Source: Davidsoniella eucalypti (taxonomy: Eukaryota > Ascomycota > Sordariomycetes > Microascales > Ceratocystidaceae). Taken from it: DNA of 64,000 nt. The stretch's first letter is position 1. The number at the start of each line of letters is the position of its first letter. The notes below the pieces were generated by a model. That model did not search any database, was not told where the DNA came from, and was given only the letters and a program-made list of their open reading frames with translations. The DNA is taken from NCBI GenBank assembly GCA_004009845.1, contig RMBW01000066.1:1-64000 (forward strand), written 5' to 3'. Positions 23,517-34,367 of the stretch are shown here, piece by piece. A program made the position numbers and the translations under genes.

Positions 23517-24879
23517 ATGTTGTCGTCTCGACAAACAAAGACAACCGCCTTTTATGCGGCTCTCGCGTGGGCCCTACGCTTTCCGTCGACCGTTTGTGCT
23601 GCCCAGATAGTGGGCCGCTATGGCTTTGGTGCCATGATTATTGAAGACGACTTTGAAGCTCTTCAACGACGTGCCACGGACGTTTGTCCGGCTGGCAAAC
23701 ATAACTGTATGTCATCTTTTGCTTTCCTCTTTCTCTCTCTCTGACCCATTTTCTTTCAACATAACAGGCGGCGAAATCAACCAATCTGGTGCCTGCTGCG
23801 GCGCCTCTTCGTATTGCTTTGTCAGCACAAACTCGGCCATAGGTTGCTGTGCAACAGACGCTGCATGTATCGCTGATATCTGTAAGAACACTGGCTATCT
23901 CTGTGAAGTCACATCCACTCTCTCTGGCACGACGGAATCCTCTTCTGCCTGTTGTACACGCAAGTGTGCGACCGGTTCTTTTCTATGTCCCGCCGTAACC
24001 GGCGCTGCCTCGTCTTCTGTCCAGCAAGGCTGCTGCGCTTACGGCTATAGTTGCGACGGTGCCACCGGCTGTGTCCCGCCCCCTAATCTTTCAGCTACAT
24101 CGACATCTACGGCTGCGTCATCTACCGATTGTCCTGCTGGCCAGAAAGTGTGTGCCAACGGCGCCGACGGCTGCTGCGATCAGAGCGCTGTCTGTACTAC
24201 AGAAAGCGACGGTGACGTCACCTGCGCCCAGCCGACAGCATCGTATTCCTCCGGCTCCGGAACCACGAGACTTGGAGCAGGCGCCAAGGCCGGCATTGCT
24301 ATCGGTGTCATTGCGGGCGTTGCCCTGCTCGGCTTCGTCGCCTTTGTCATATGGAAGAAGCGCAAGACACGCCGCAGGGGACAAAGCTTGCTATATACCG
24401 GTCCAAACGCCGGTATTGGCCCGTTCGCCGATACTGGGCCGAATTCTGGAGTTGGCTTGGTTCGGCCCATTAATCTACGTGGCGTATCAGAGCAGCCACA
24501 GGGGCCAAATGATATCGTGCCGCCTGTAGAAATCGACTCGTTTGCGTATCGTCCACGTAGTGACTCGATGGCTTCTGGAAGAACTCCGGTAAACCTAGCA
24601 CTAGCCGAGGTGCCAGAAACAGCAGAACATCGATTTGAACTCTACGGTTCAGATCCAATCCACATGGAGGAAATCATCACGAAGCCGAGTCATAGTTCAG
24701 CAAGCCCGGATGTACCAGAGACTACGGACGATGCAGTAGTAGCAGGACCAATTGCGAAAGCTAAACCTGTGACGGACAATCAAACTCTAGCCGTGGCCGA
24801 AGTATCTTCTAGCTTAAGCCAGACAGTCGAAAGTGACCAGGAGAATAGGCATGACGATGTGACTCCAAAGGCTTCTTAG
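23517..24879 (+). CDS. Cys-rich single-pass membrane protein (sensor-like, 433 aa)
   Basis: The exons are 23517-23706 and 23768-24879. The 61-base intron (GTATGT donor, CAG acceptor) joins at Cys64 (T|GC). The N-terminus is a signal peptide (FYAALAWALRFPSTVCA). The ectodomain (about 60-225) is packed with cysteines, including repeated CC pairs (GACCGAS, GCCATDAAC, SACCTRKC, GCCAYGYSC, GCCDQSAVC), with Ser/Thr-rich linkers between the modules that should be O-glycosylated. One transmembrane helix follows at about 238-260 (AGIAIGVIAGVALLGFVAFV), ending in the stop-transfer KKRKTRRR. The cytoplasmic tail of about 170 residues is acidic and Ser/Pro-rich. The plan resembles fungal wall-sensor-like proteins (Ser/Thr-rich ectodomain, one helix, short tail), but the Cys pattern is not a domain I can name. 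The ATG sits in a good context (GCCGCCATG). Ligand and pathway are unknown. Confidence 0.82.
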
Positions 24880-26054
24880 AGAACGAGAGAATATCTCTTA
24901 CCACTACTCTTATTGATACCCTAATCATAATCCAGATGTAAAATATCATTAGCCAAATATTGGACATAGTTTCTATAAATAAAGTAGCAAAATGTCAAAA
25001 CCATGCCGACAGGCCACAAGCCTTTTTCTTATCAGCATTATAGTGTACTGTATCTAGTACTTTGTTGATATGTTCTTCATGAGCCAAGTAGTATTTCAGC
25101 TTCTAGGTACAAATGATTCTAAATGATTAGCACAGAAACCTCAAGTCGACAATAGCTATATTCGTCAAGGGTGCCGAATACATTCTTTTCTATGGAGTTA
25201 GTCTATACAACCATTTACTCCCCTAAAGTTTCTACAATATGTAAATCATGAGTTCGCTATATTTGCTATTGTGACTGAGATTTATTTTTCAACTATTGCT
25301 AACTATGCCACAATGCATGACATCAATATACAATTGAAGACGTCCGACATGAGCTATTACTATCTAATGATATGCCACATCTTATTGACATGTGCCCTTT
25401 AGCGCTTTCACGTAGTGTGAAGGTCTCCAAGTCAAATGGTGAACTCACCCTTCTGCCCTCGGGTGAGAGCTCTAAAGGACACACAAGATGGCTACGCTTA
25501 TTCCGCGAAGCGGGCCGCAGCCAGAAGTCACGACATACTAAGCAAAGGCAAAAGGGAATGTGAAGCCCCAAGGAAAACCAAATTAAACATGGAAAAATGT
25601 ACCGTAATTCACTCAAGCCACAACATTTGTATAATCCTTACATTAAACCTTTTCAGTTTACAGTTGGCACAGTCAAGAAGAGAAAATATATTCCAATGAA
25701 AAGCACCTACTGTCGTTTTTGAAAGACTCGAATTATATTTTCCAGACTATTGGTCTTCGTAATTGTCTTTCAAATACTTAGGTACATGTGCATTATAATC
25801 TTGTCTATCGTCTAGTTGCATGTCTATTTTGACAAACTGTAGAGTGGTAGAAACAGTAAATAATGTAGAAGGGCTTATTCTAGTGCAGCTAGGAATTTAA
25901 AAAAGAAGCAAAAAAAACGAAAAAGCCAAGTCCAAGACCAAGAAGTAGCAAAGAGTAAGATACATAGACAAGAACCTGCATTTAAAAAGTATGGAGCAGC
26001 AGAGACTGGAAACAAGGTGAATGGATATCTTATACTTGAACCTTGTCCCTCACT
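24880..26054. other. Intergenic region between convergent genes
   Basis: AT-rich 3' flanks of the membrane-protein gene (+) and the Trp-rich secreted-protein gene (-). Overlapping short open frames at 25320-25700 occur on both strands and have no recognisable domain. Confidence 0.5.
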
Positions 26055-26687
26055 TTACCGGTCCACGGCACTACCATAGGTAGGGGGGCCAACCGCCAGT
26101 TCCAAATCCACTAAGACATATTCCCACGTACTCAGCACGTCCATATCATCTGCTGTCGGCTTCACCCACAGCGGGACCCAGGCCTCGGTTCCTTGCTGCG
26201 TCACAACCTTGCGTGCAATCCAACGCCAGGCGTCCAGCTCATCATGATAGCGCAGCAAGTTCTTTCCCGTCTCTGCATCACGCACGACGCGCCACTGCGT
26301 CCACTCGCCGCCTTCCGCCGACGGATCAGCAAAGGTGATGATAGTCTTGATGTCCGCATGGCCTTCATACGGCGCTATGGCATTGTATATGGTTGCCGGA
26401 CCGGGATTAGGGTTCGTGGCGATACTGATGAGGGTCGTCGGGTCGACGCTGCCGTTGTTGAGGTTGGGGCTGGCAGCGGTTCGGTCCCAGTGGTCGTTGA
26501 CGTTCCATGGTCCCGGCACGGCGAGCATGTACCAGACATTGCCAACGGTGGTGTTCGCCCGTAGACCGGTTCCGTTGGTGACTTCGTTGCCACCGATGAA
26601 TCGGAAGATCCAGTCGTTCTCGGAAGGGCCGACCTGAGCCATGGTAAGGCCAGTGAAGGCTAAAAGAAGAGAGGAAACAGATTCCAT
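26055..26687 (-). CDS. Small secreted Trp-rich protein, no cysteine (210 aa)
   Basis: This is a single exon. The ATG at 26687 is followed by a short hydrophobic signal sequence (SSLLLAFTGLTMAQV) and sits directly after a TA-repeat. The mature protein is about 190 residues with about eleven Trp and no Cys, which is unusual for a fungal secreted protein of this size. Two or three sequons (NGT, NTT, NGS) are present. Trp residues come mostly in a beta-like rhythm (DWIFRF, NVWYML, EWTQWRV, AWRWIA, AWVPLWV, TWEYVLV), suggesting an all-beta fold. Its coding DNA is GC-rich against AT-rich flanks, supporting a real gene. I recognise no family and assign no function. Confidence 0.75.
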   Translation of the reverse strand: MESVSSLLLAFTGLTMAQVGPSENDWIFRFIGGNEVTNGTGLRANTTVGNVWYMLAVPGPWNVNDHWDRTAASPNLNNGSVDPTTLISIATNPNPGPATIYNAIAPYEGHADIKTIITFADPSAEGGEWTQWRVVRDAETGKNLLRYHDELDAWRWIARKVVTQQGTEAWVPLWVKPTADDMDVLSTWEYVLVDLELAVGPPTYGSAVDR

Positions 26688-27670
26688 GGTTGTATATATA
26701 TATCTATTGAAAGAGAATTCGACTGTTATAGTAATGATGATGATGGTACAAGTCGTAATCTAGCATCATCTTTAGCGGGAGTAGCGCATATTTCTAGTTT
26801 TCTGAGTCCAAACTGTCTCTCTAAATCTCTCTAAAACTCTACGAGGTATCCAATCTTACTCAACATTCCATATCTGTCGAAAGTAACTCATGTTGACTTT
26901 CCAATGCATATCGGGCGTTTTGCGTCTCTCGTTTTCTTGCCCACATCTCTGACTACTTATTTCAAATGCAACGAAATCCAGAAGGAAAGCGATTTGCCAT
27001 CTAATCGATCTCTTTTAAATACGAGGTTTTCTATTTCCATGCTCGTGTAGCTTTCTTTCATCTTACTATCGAACTATTCACCATAACCCTACGATGGAGA
27101 TGCCAAATTCCCGCCACCAATCCATTATTTATCAAGAAATCGATTCGGCCCAACTTTCTTGTGTGACATTAGACTCCAAATGGAATACGAAGAAAGCTAA
27201 AGGATCTTATATCGCGAAATCAAACTGCTATGTCAGAAACCTGTCTTATGCTGACACGAAGGATAACCCTATGTATAGTCCCTGATTATGCTTTTGTCTC
27301 TTCCCCCTTCCAGCCATATATCCAGTGAAATTTAGACGTTCCTACACGAGAACTTTCAAACCAAACGAAGCTAGAAGCTGCCAAGAGTTGATTAACGATG
27401 ATTGGCGATGATAAGCTATGCAACAAGCCGTGATTGTTTCCCTGACGTCATGAGATAGTGATGAATTAGAGGTTCTTTCCTTTTTCTGGCTCAATTGACG
27501 TGGTACAAAAAGAGAAAAAGATAGAATGGTGCGGAGATAAAAATCTGTGCTCACTTAGTCCGATCTATAAGCTTGGAAAGTTTGATATAAGTTCAGGAGC
27601 TCGGTTTGACGGCGTACAAGTTTATAAACTTGAAGCTTGGTGGCCTCACCTGAGTCTTACTGCAGATACA
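26688..27670. other. Intergenic region
   Basis: Upstream DNA of the minus-strand secreted-protein gene, with a TA-dinucleotide run at about 26690-26703, and upstream DNA of the broken permease gene. No other gene is recognised. Confidence 0.5.
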
Positions 27671-29566
27671 ATGGCAGAATCCTGTGCTTCGATATCAGAA
27701 TGGCGGTCGATCGCGACTTTGATCGTCTTTGTTGCAACCAGCAAGTTTCTTGATAACCCTATCTTCTGCAAGTATCAAACTACTAATCACAGCTCCATCC
27801 CGATTTCCATACCAGCTAAACTATGGAATATTGGTCGCCATGTTTTCGTCACGCTTCGTATCATCCCGCCTCCGCCTTATCGTGACACCAGCAACAGTGA
27901 TGGCACTAGTAATAGCCACGTCCCGTCACGTTTTGTACGCCTTGCCATGCCCACCAACCTCGTCACCACCGCTCATCTCCGATCTTTCCTTGCTAGCTAC
28001 ATCCGCCATTGGCCAAGCCGAAGTCCGCGGCGGCACAATCGGCGCCGACCACATCTCGCGCATCGACATCACGGTCTTCTTCATCACATTAGCTTACATA
28101 GCCCTATCACTCGACACTTCGGGTCTCTGATTCGCTGTGCCACCTGTCGCATGCTTACATGGGGCGGTCGAAGTGGACCAAGGCTGTATCTTCTGCTCTA
28201 TCTCTTCTTTGCCACGGCGGGTAGCTTCATCGGTAACGACCCCGTCATTCTGTCAGGCACGCCATTTCTGGTGTATCTTACCCAGGCAGCTAGCGATATC
28301 TCTGCGCCGGCGTGCTTGGATCCTTGCGCAGTTTTCCGTGGCCAACGTCGTCTCAGCCGTGCTGGTGTCGTCCAATCCGACCAATCTAGTGTTAGCTTGC
28401 GCCTTCCAGATCCGCTTCATCGACTATACCGTCAACACGACCGTGCCCATCGTAGTCAACCGTGTTGATCCTCTTCCCGATCTTGTTATTTGGCGTGTTT
28501 CGAGACACACGGCTGGTCCCGGCCAGCATTTCCATACACGAACTACCCGAGACTTTGCGTGTACAGGCACCGCAGAACCCGTAAACGCCTGTGTTTTGGG
28601 TCACGTTACCAGCCGCTGTCGTCATGCGTATCCGGGATCTCAGTAATGGGTGGTTACACCGAGAAGAATCACGACGTCTAGCCCGAGAATCTCACAATGT
28701 TGTTCTAAACTTGACCAACGGTGAAAAAAAAAATGCTCTCATCACTTCAGAATGTTGCCTCAAACTCTATCTAATCCTATAGATAAAGGACAGCCGACGA
28801 TTGCCAACTCTACGCCGCCTCCTCGAACTCTCGTCTCGCCAACTATCTCTGTCTGGCAATTGGTTGCGCGAGACCTTTCCCACCGCTACATTCGTGCTGG
28901 CCCATCTCCCCGCTGTATCTGATTCCCTTTGCCTTCTCCATGTTTGTGCTGGTTCAAGCCCTCGTGACTCAAGGTATGGGTTCCTATCTTTGCACACGGC
29001 TGAGATCATTGGGTGAGCTGGGAACTGTAGGTGCCGTGTTCGGAATGGGACTTGTTTCTGTTCTTCTATGCAATGTAGATGAAACGAAGCTTGCTATATA
29101 TATCTTTATGCTGTTGTTTCTTGATGTTCCTTATATATATGCACATTGCTAACAACTTACTCCATATTAGTTCGCCGGCACCAATATCGGCACCGCCATC
29201 TTCCTGTCGTATCTTGCAGTCCTGGCAATCCATCCATGCTGACTCTAAAGACACCATCTCTGATCGTACTTTCTGGGCCTCAATCTACATTCTAGCCATC
29301 AGTCTCAACTTTGGCGTCTTTAGTATCGCCTTCAGTGCCTCACTAGCTGGTCTTCTGTGGCGAGATATCCTGCAGTGCAAGTCTATTTTCGGCGCCCGGG
29401 ATTTTGCTACATACAATTCCCCGTTGATCGCTGCAACTATGACGGTGGCATGTATGATTTTGGTCAGTCAGGCTTTCATAACTAGAAACAACTGGTGTCG
29501 CAAGATACAACGTGACATGTACATTCCTGTAAGTAATATGCAATATTTCGTAGCTACCTACATATG
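27671..29566 (+). pseudogene. Broken ArsB/CitM-type permease gene
   Basis: The remains read as a fungal member of the ArsB/CitM/NhaD ion-transporter superfamily (polytopic plasma-membrane permeases for arsenite, citrate or related anions). Family segments appear in order but in different frames: EWRSIATLIVFVATS after the ATG at 27671; IDITVFFITLAYIALSLDTS (to about 28130); GPRLYLLLYLF and GSFIGNDPVILSGTPFLVYL (about 28170-28300); WILAQFSVANVVSAVLVSSN (about 28310-28390); FAFSMFVLVQALVTQG and LGTVGAVFGMGLVSVLLCN (to 29074); an intron at 29075-29170 (GTAGAT donor, GCTAAC branch, TAG acceptor); FAGTNIGTAIFLSYLAVLAI; and RTFWASIYILAISLNFG with FSASLAGLLWRDIL near the end. At least four frame changes and several stops intervene, so no full-length product can be made. 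The intact intron points to decay of a once normal gene. Substrate cannot be told. Confidence 0.85.
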
Positions 29567-29738
29567 AGTACATACTTTATTAGCAGGCTATATATCAGAA
29601 GCCTAGAATCTATTTTTTTTCATTTCGCATTAAATACAACTACGTCTGGATAATCCCAAAACGCCTCTATGGCTGGTACAGAATAAGAAAGAAAAGAGAG
29701 AAAACCGATGTTCCTACAGACGGTATGCATTACCATCA

Positions 29739-30788
29739 TCAGCACACACCGCCAAAGGGCGTGCAGACCCTCAGGTCCTTAACGAGGTCGTCGACGTTAC
29801 TAAGATACAGCGCAAGCATTTCTTGTTTCTCCATCGTCGTCAAGATCTGCGCGTCCTCTTCCAGGAGCGTCGAATCTGACCCGGCCGAGCTAGCCGAAGA
29901 TGGGCCGGCTGCAGGAGACTTGCCGGTATTAGGCTGACCGGCAGCTTGCAATGAACCTGGGCCACGCACAGCTCGCCCGTTAGCCGGGTTCTCAGGCATA
30001 AGGTAAAAGTAAAGAAACTCCACCAGCTTCAACTTGACCTCTCGGGAAGTGGATCGTGACTTGAACAGAGATGTGACGGTCAGAAGGCCATCAAGAGCCT
30101 CGAATGTGCGGGTGTTGGTGGGCATATCGATCAAAGCCACGACCAAGGTCAGCAGGGTGGCAGACTGGATGGCGGGGCAATTCACAGGCTCAAGAAGATC
30201 CAAAAGAAGCTATATGGCAAGCATTAGAAAACCGGTACTTTGCCACGTATATCGCATATGCATGTTTCAGTCCCAAACGGACTGTTGGCCACTCACGTTC
30301 ATGTGCTGCTCGCGAGAAAACAACGTTTTGCTAGGCGGGTGGAGGAGTAAGACACCTTGTATGAGGTCCAGCGAGCTCAAGATCAGCAGGTCATTCTGGC
30401 CATCATCGCCCTTCCCCATCAAACGGTCTAGGGTGTTGATCAGACGCAGGGCTACGTTCCACTCAAAGCCTTCCTGCAACTTAAAAAACTGTTGAAAGGC
30501 CGGGTCGTCGCCGATATCAACCAAGCCCTTGTTCTGGAGTTGCTGCTGTTGTTGTTGCTGTGATGGTGCCGAGCCACTGCTATCTGTAGTTGCCGTTGAC
30601 GAGCGTCGGCTATGGCCCGGGATTTGCGTGGCAGCCGATGGCGGGTCGCCAGTAGGTGACGAAGCCGAAGATTGCCGTGATAGACATATCTGCGCCAACA
30701 GACCCTCAACTTGGCGCAGACCCTTGCGCACCTTGGGTCCGTCGTAGGACGACAGATTGTCAAAAGCCAGCGAGAGAAGAGCTTCCAT
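29739..30788 (-). CDS. Septation initiation network protein Cdc14 (SIN component)
   Basis: The exons are 30788-30297 and 30209-29739; the 87-base intron (GTGAGT donor, CTAATG branch, TAG acceptor) falls between codons, giving 320 aa. This is the fission-yeast-type Cdc14, not the Cdc14 phosphatase. It is a small helical protein that binds the Sid1 kinase and is needed to trigger septation at the spindle pole body. Conserved blocks are the N-terminus MEALLSLAFDNLSSYDGPKV and RKGLRQVEGLLAQICLS, then FFKLQEGFEWNVALRLINTL, NDLLILSSLDLIQGVLLLHP, and across the splice LLLDLLEPVNCPAIQSATLL and FLYFYLMPE. A Ser/Gln-rich insert with a run of seven Gln lies between the first two blocks. The C-terminal third is low-complexity until a conserved-looking EKQEMLALYLSNVDDLV. 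The pair of blocks around the intron makes the identification secure. Confidence 0.93.
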
Positions 30789-33700
30789 GACTAGTGGTTG
30801 GTTGGTTGGCTAATGAAGAGGGCAAGATAGAATGAATCAAAGAGACAGGCGAGAAGACAAAACAATAATCAAAAGTAAACAAACACTGCCGTGAAAGAGG
30901 CGGCCGGCAAACAGAATAAAGGATGAGTCGTGGGATACAGATAGAAGATATTGCGGATTCCAAGGGAGACCGAGAAACAATATTGTCAGGCTAACAGTCT
31001 CTCACTAGCATCTCAGACGACACAACAAAGTCGCAGCCAAAGACAAACAAGCTGGTGATTGGCCGAAGGGCGAGTGTCTAGGCCAAGTCGGCATACAACG
31101 CATATAGCACTGTCACAATAGAGGACAGGATAGTTGCAACAGCAAAAGCCGTCGATGGAGAGAGAATATGCGCTAGACACAATGGACGGGATGTTCGGAT
31201 GTGAACCAAACTATTATCGTAGCACAAGGATAGAAGAGTTCAGTGCGTCCGAATAATTGATTGAAGACAGTCAGTTGTTTATGGTGGGAGAAATGATACC
31301 AGGAGAACAGAAAAGAAGACAGAAATCATGTCACTAGGCTTAGCCAGGGCCAATTGTTTTGTTTCGTCGGCACAGCGTTTATTGGTCACTTATTAAACAA
31401 GGCCAGGGGCAACTACAAGCGAGCTAGCTTGACGTGGTTGGTTTAGTTAAGTGATTTACCGCTTTATTGCTGTTTGTTGTCTATACACACTTTGATAAAG
31501 AACAGCGACATGGCAACAGTGCGTAGATAGGGTTATACACATAGCTAGGGTTGCTCTTTATATGTACAACTACAAGTGCGAATTTTGCCCGAGTTCGAAC
31601 TCATATATGGCGCTTTCATAAATCATGATGACTTGATCATATCAAGCTTTGCCCAGCGTCTCGTTACTTTGATTCCGTAATAAAATAACCCAGTAGCTCA
31701 TGAAAATTATCCTTCGGACCCATCAATCTGTTTCCAAGGGCGCTAACAGGGCCGAGCGCCAACTTTGTTCAGCTTTGGCTCTATAACTAGGCTAACCACC
31801 AACAATGGACGACACCAAAAGCTCGATGATCAGTCCAAAGACAGCCTAAAGCGGGCCGGTGATTTCCACGATGGGGAATATGCAAGATTAACAGATTAAT
31901 GCCCTGTCGAGTCTACGTTATCCCACGCAGGGCATAAGAGGGCACAAGAAGGCCCAAAGACAGCTTGACTTCAGGGGGTGGTCCTGGCTGGCTGGTCCGG
32001 TTCGACTAAGGAGAACGGGGGTTCTTTTTAATTATTTTTAATTTTTAATTTTTGGTCTGATGAAAGCGAGCAGACGAAAGTCAGCTGGAAAAGACAAAGA
32101 GAAAAACATGATAATCCAACATGGTAGAAAGCTTTCCAGCTCTGGGGGTAGAAGAGGCCTTGACGCTCGATGTTACCTACTCACAAAAAAAGCCCTTTTT
32201 AAAAAAATTAATAATTACTTTTTTTTTCATTGAACTAATAGAATGTTGTTGGACCGTGGTGTCATTGAGCTTTTCAATTACCGCTTACTCTTATAACCCT
32301 CCGATATAGCCAGCGTTTACAAGGCTCGAGCTCTGGTTAATATGTGCGGTTGCTACTACAACTACAATTGCAAGTTCCCGTGCTGGGTTCCCCAAGAAAA
32401 GAAAGCCATCTTACTACTCCTGGATAGCACTATATCTCTTCTTGTCTATAGGGATTGGGTTCCCCGTTCATAAGACGAGTTTCATAAGAACAGTTCATAA
32501 GACACTCTCTAAACTCGGTACTCATATATAGCGTGTGACTTCTTCATGACGACAAGCCATCATGTTGATACGGAAAGGCTCGAAGATGCTGCAAGAGAGT
32601 TGCATGAATAACAAAGTAGGAAACTTTGTAGATATGCCCTGTAATATCTTGGTTTGGAGATAGAGTCCCTCTTCCTTTTTTTCTTCTTTCTTTTTCTCTT
32701 ATGTTTCCCTTGACCCCCCCCCGTACATGATAGGGAGAGACGGACGTACGAGATTAACAGCAGACCAAGACACAACACGATGTAGTCTGAACTAGGCCAA
32801 GCAAGGATACATGAATGGATGATGGCGATTTAAAAAATAAAAATAAAAAGGAAGGGGACAGAAGAACCAAGTATGAATAAATTCTTATAAATCAGAGAGG
32901 CCAGGAACTAATTAACCAGCCGAATGACAGGCCTCAAGAGCTCACAAGCAAACAACATTACTATTTAACGGTGTAGTTATTTTATTTTATCTCCTCCATC
33001 TTCCGTGGTTTATCTCTCGGGGGCTAGGGTCCCTTTGACATCTTGCTTGTTCACGGTCACTTTCTGGCTGGATATTAGCTCAACAAGCTCAAGAGAAGCA
33101 TTGTGCCTTGGATTACCAACCTTTTTTTTCTCTTCCCTTGCTTGCTTCAAGGCTCAAGGCCAATCAATCAAAAGCAACAGCAGCGCTCGTGTGGGCGAAG
33201 AATCTGGTTCTTCGTCTTGTTCTTCTTCTTTTCTTCCTCTAGACTGTTCAAGAACTATCTCGTCTTTGGTTGTTGCTGTTCATCGCAAGTGTGCTGTGAT
33301 TAGAGTGTTTTTATTCATTGCATATCTGAATGGACATCGGCTGTTCCGTAGACTATCTACATTACTATCTACTTAATTTTTAATAATTTCCTTTCCATCT
33401 TCCATCTCTTTTACGAACAAACGGAAAACCAACAAAGTCAACCGCCTCCACTTACAGCGAGCTTCTCTCTCTAATTCTGTGACAAGGAACCGAAACTCAT
33501 CGTAAGCCTCAAAACGGTGCCGCCTGTCTCGTCACATGCTGGCAACAAACGCCTGAAGACCCGTCTCCTTTTTTGATTTCTTCTTCTTTCCTGCCTATAT
33601 ATTCTCCTGCTTGATTATCCGAGCATCCGTACATCGGGTTTTGTTGAGCTACGTTCGCCATATAGACGATATATCATCCCCCTCGCTTCGTCTGTGGTTA

Positions 33701-34109
33701 ACACCATCTTCCTGTCTTCATCTCCAAATCGGTTGGAGCCTGAAATAGACCAATCAACCAACTGACCCGCCTCAAGACACCGTGTGTCTCACTTCTGACT
33801 GTTAGTCGTGATATAGAGGCAGACAGCGTAGTTTTGGTCTCTTATCGACGAAACCAGCCACTGTCGTTGTCGTTGATAGTTGTAGCTCATCTGCAACGCT
33901 TAGGAAGATACACAGAAGGAGCAAAGCCTGGGCCTTGCCTTGCATCTCGTTTCGTTTCATTCTTGGAGTTTGAACCCCCCCTCTTTTGCCGACTGCAGTC
34001 TGATCTGAATATTTTATTTCTTCTTTAAAAAGAATAAAAAAGGTTGTTCTGACCACCTACGATCGTCTTGGCTGTCAAACTTTATTCATAACTCTCCATC
34101 GACTCTAGT
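30789..34109. other. Divergent intergenic region between cdc14 and GGPP synthase genes
   Basis: About 3.3 kb without a recognisable gene. It should hold the promoters of both divergent genes. The right half becomes strongly pyrimidine-rich on the plus strand (about 33380-34100), as expected for a long 5' leader of the GGPP synthase transcript. Open frames at 33005-33376 and nearby have no domain and lie in this leader-like DNA. Confidence 0.5.
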
Positions 34110-34309
34110 GTAAGCCTTATTCCCCCTACGGATCACAGTTGGGAAAGCTTAGCGTTATAGAGCCCAAAGTTTTGGCTTAAGCTAGCTCTGCAATTAGACG
34201 TCATTAGCAGAAAAAAAAAACAGGGAAGCTAGGCCACAAGATACAGGCTATCTGCAGCTAGACGGCGCTAAAACGGCGTACCAAGACGCAAACCCCCACT
34301 AATTAATAG
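34110..34309 (+). other. Possible intron in the 5' UTR of the GGPP synthase gene
   Basis: A GTAAGC donor at 34110 and a TAG acceptor ending at 34309, preceded by ACTAATT as a branch-like site, lie between the pyrimidine-rich leader and the first ATG. It is supported by consensus only. Confidence 0.4.
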
Positions 34310-34367
34310 CGTGCAACCACCAACGACAACTGCAAATCCAGCGCTATTCGGATTTCGCTGGCCCATC

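Noticed and set aside
34311..34367. GTG-started extension of the GGPP synthase frame
   Set aside because: Fungal nuclear genes start at ATG; the first in-frame ATG is 34368, and 34311 lies just after a probable 5' UTR intron acceptor.
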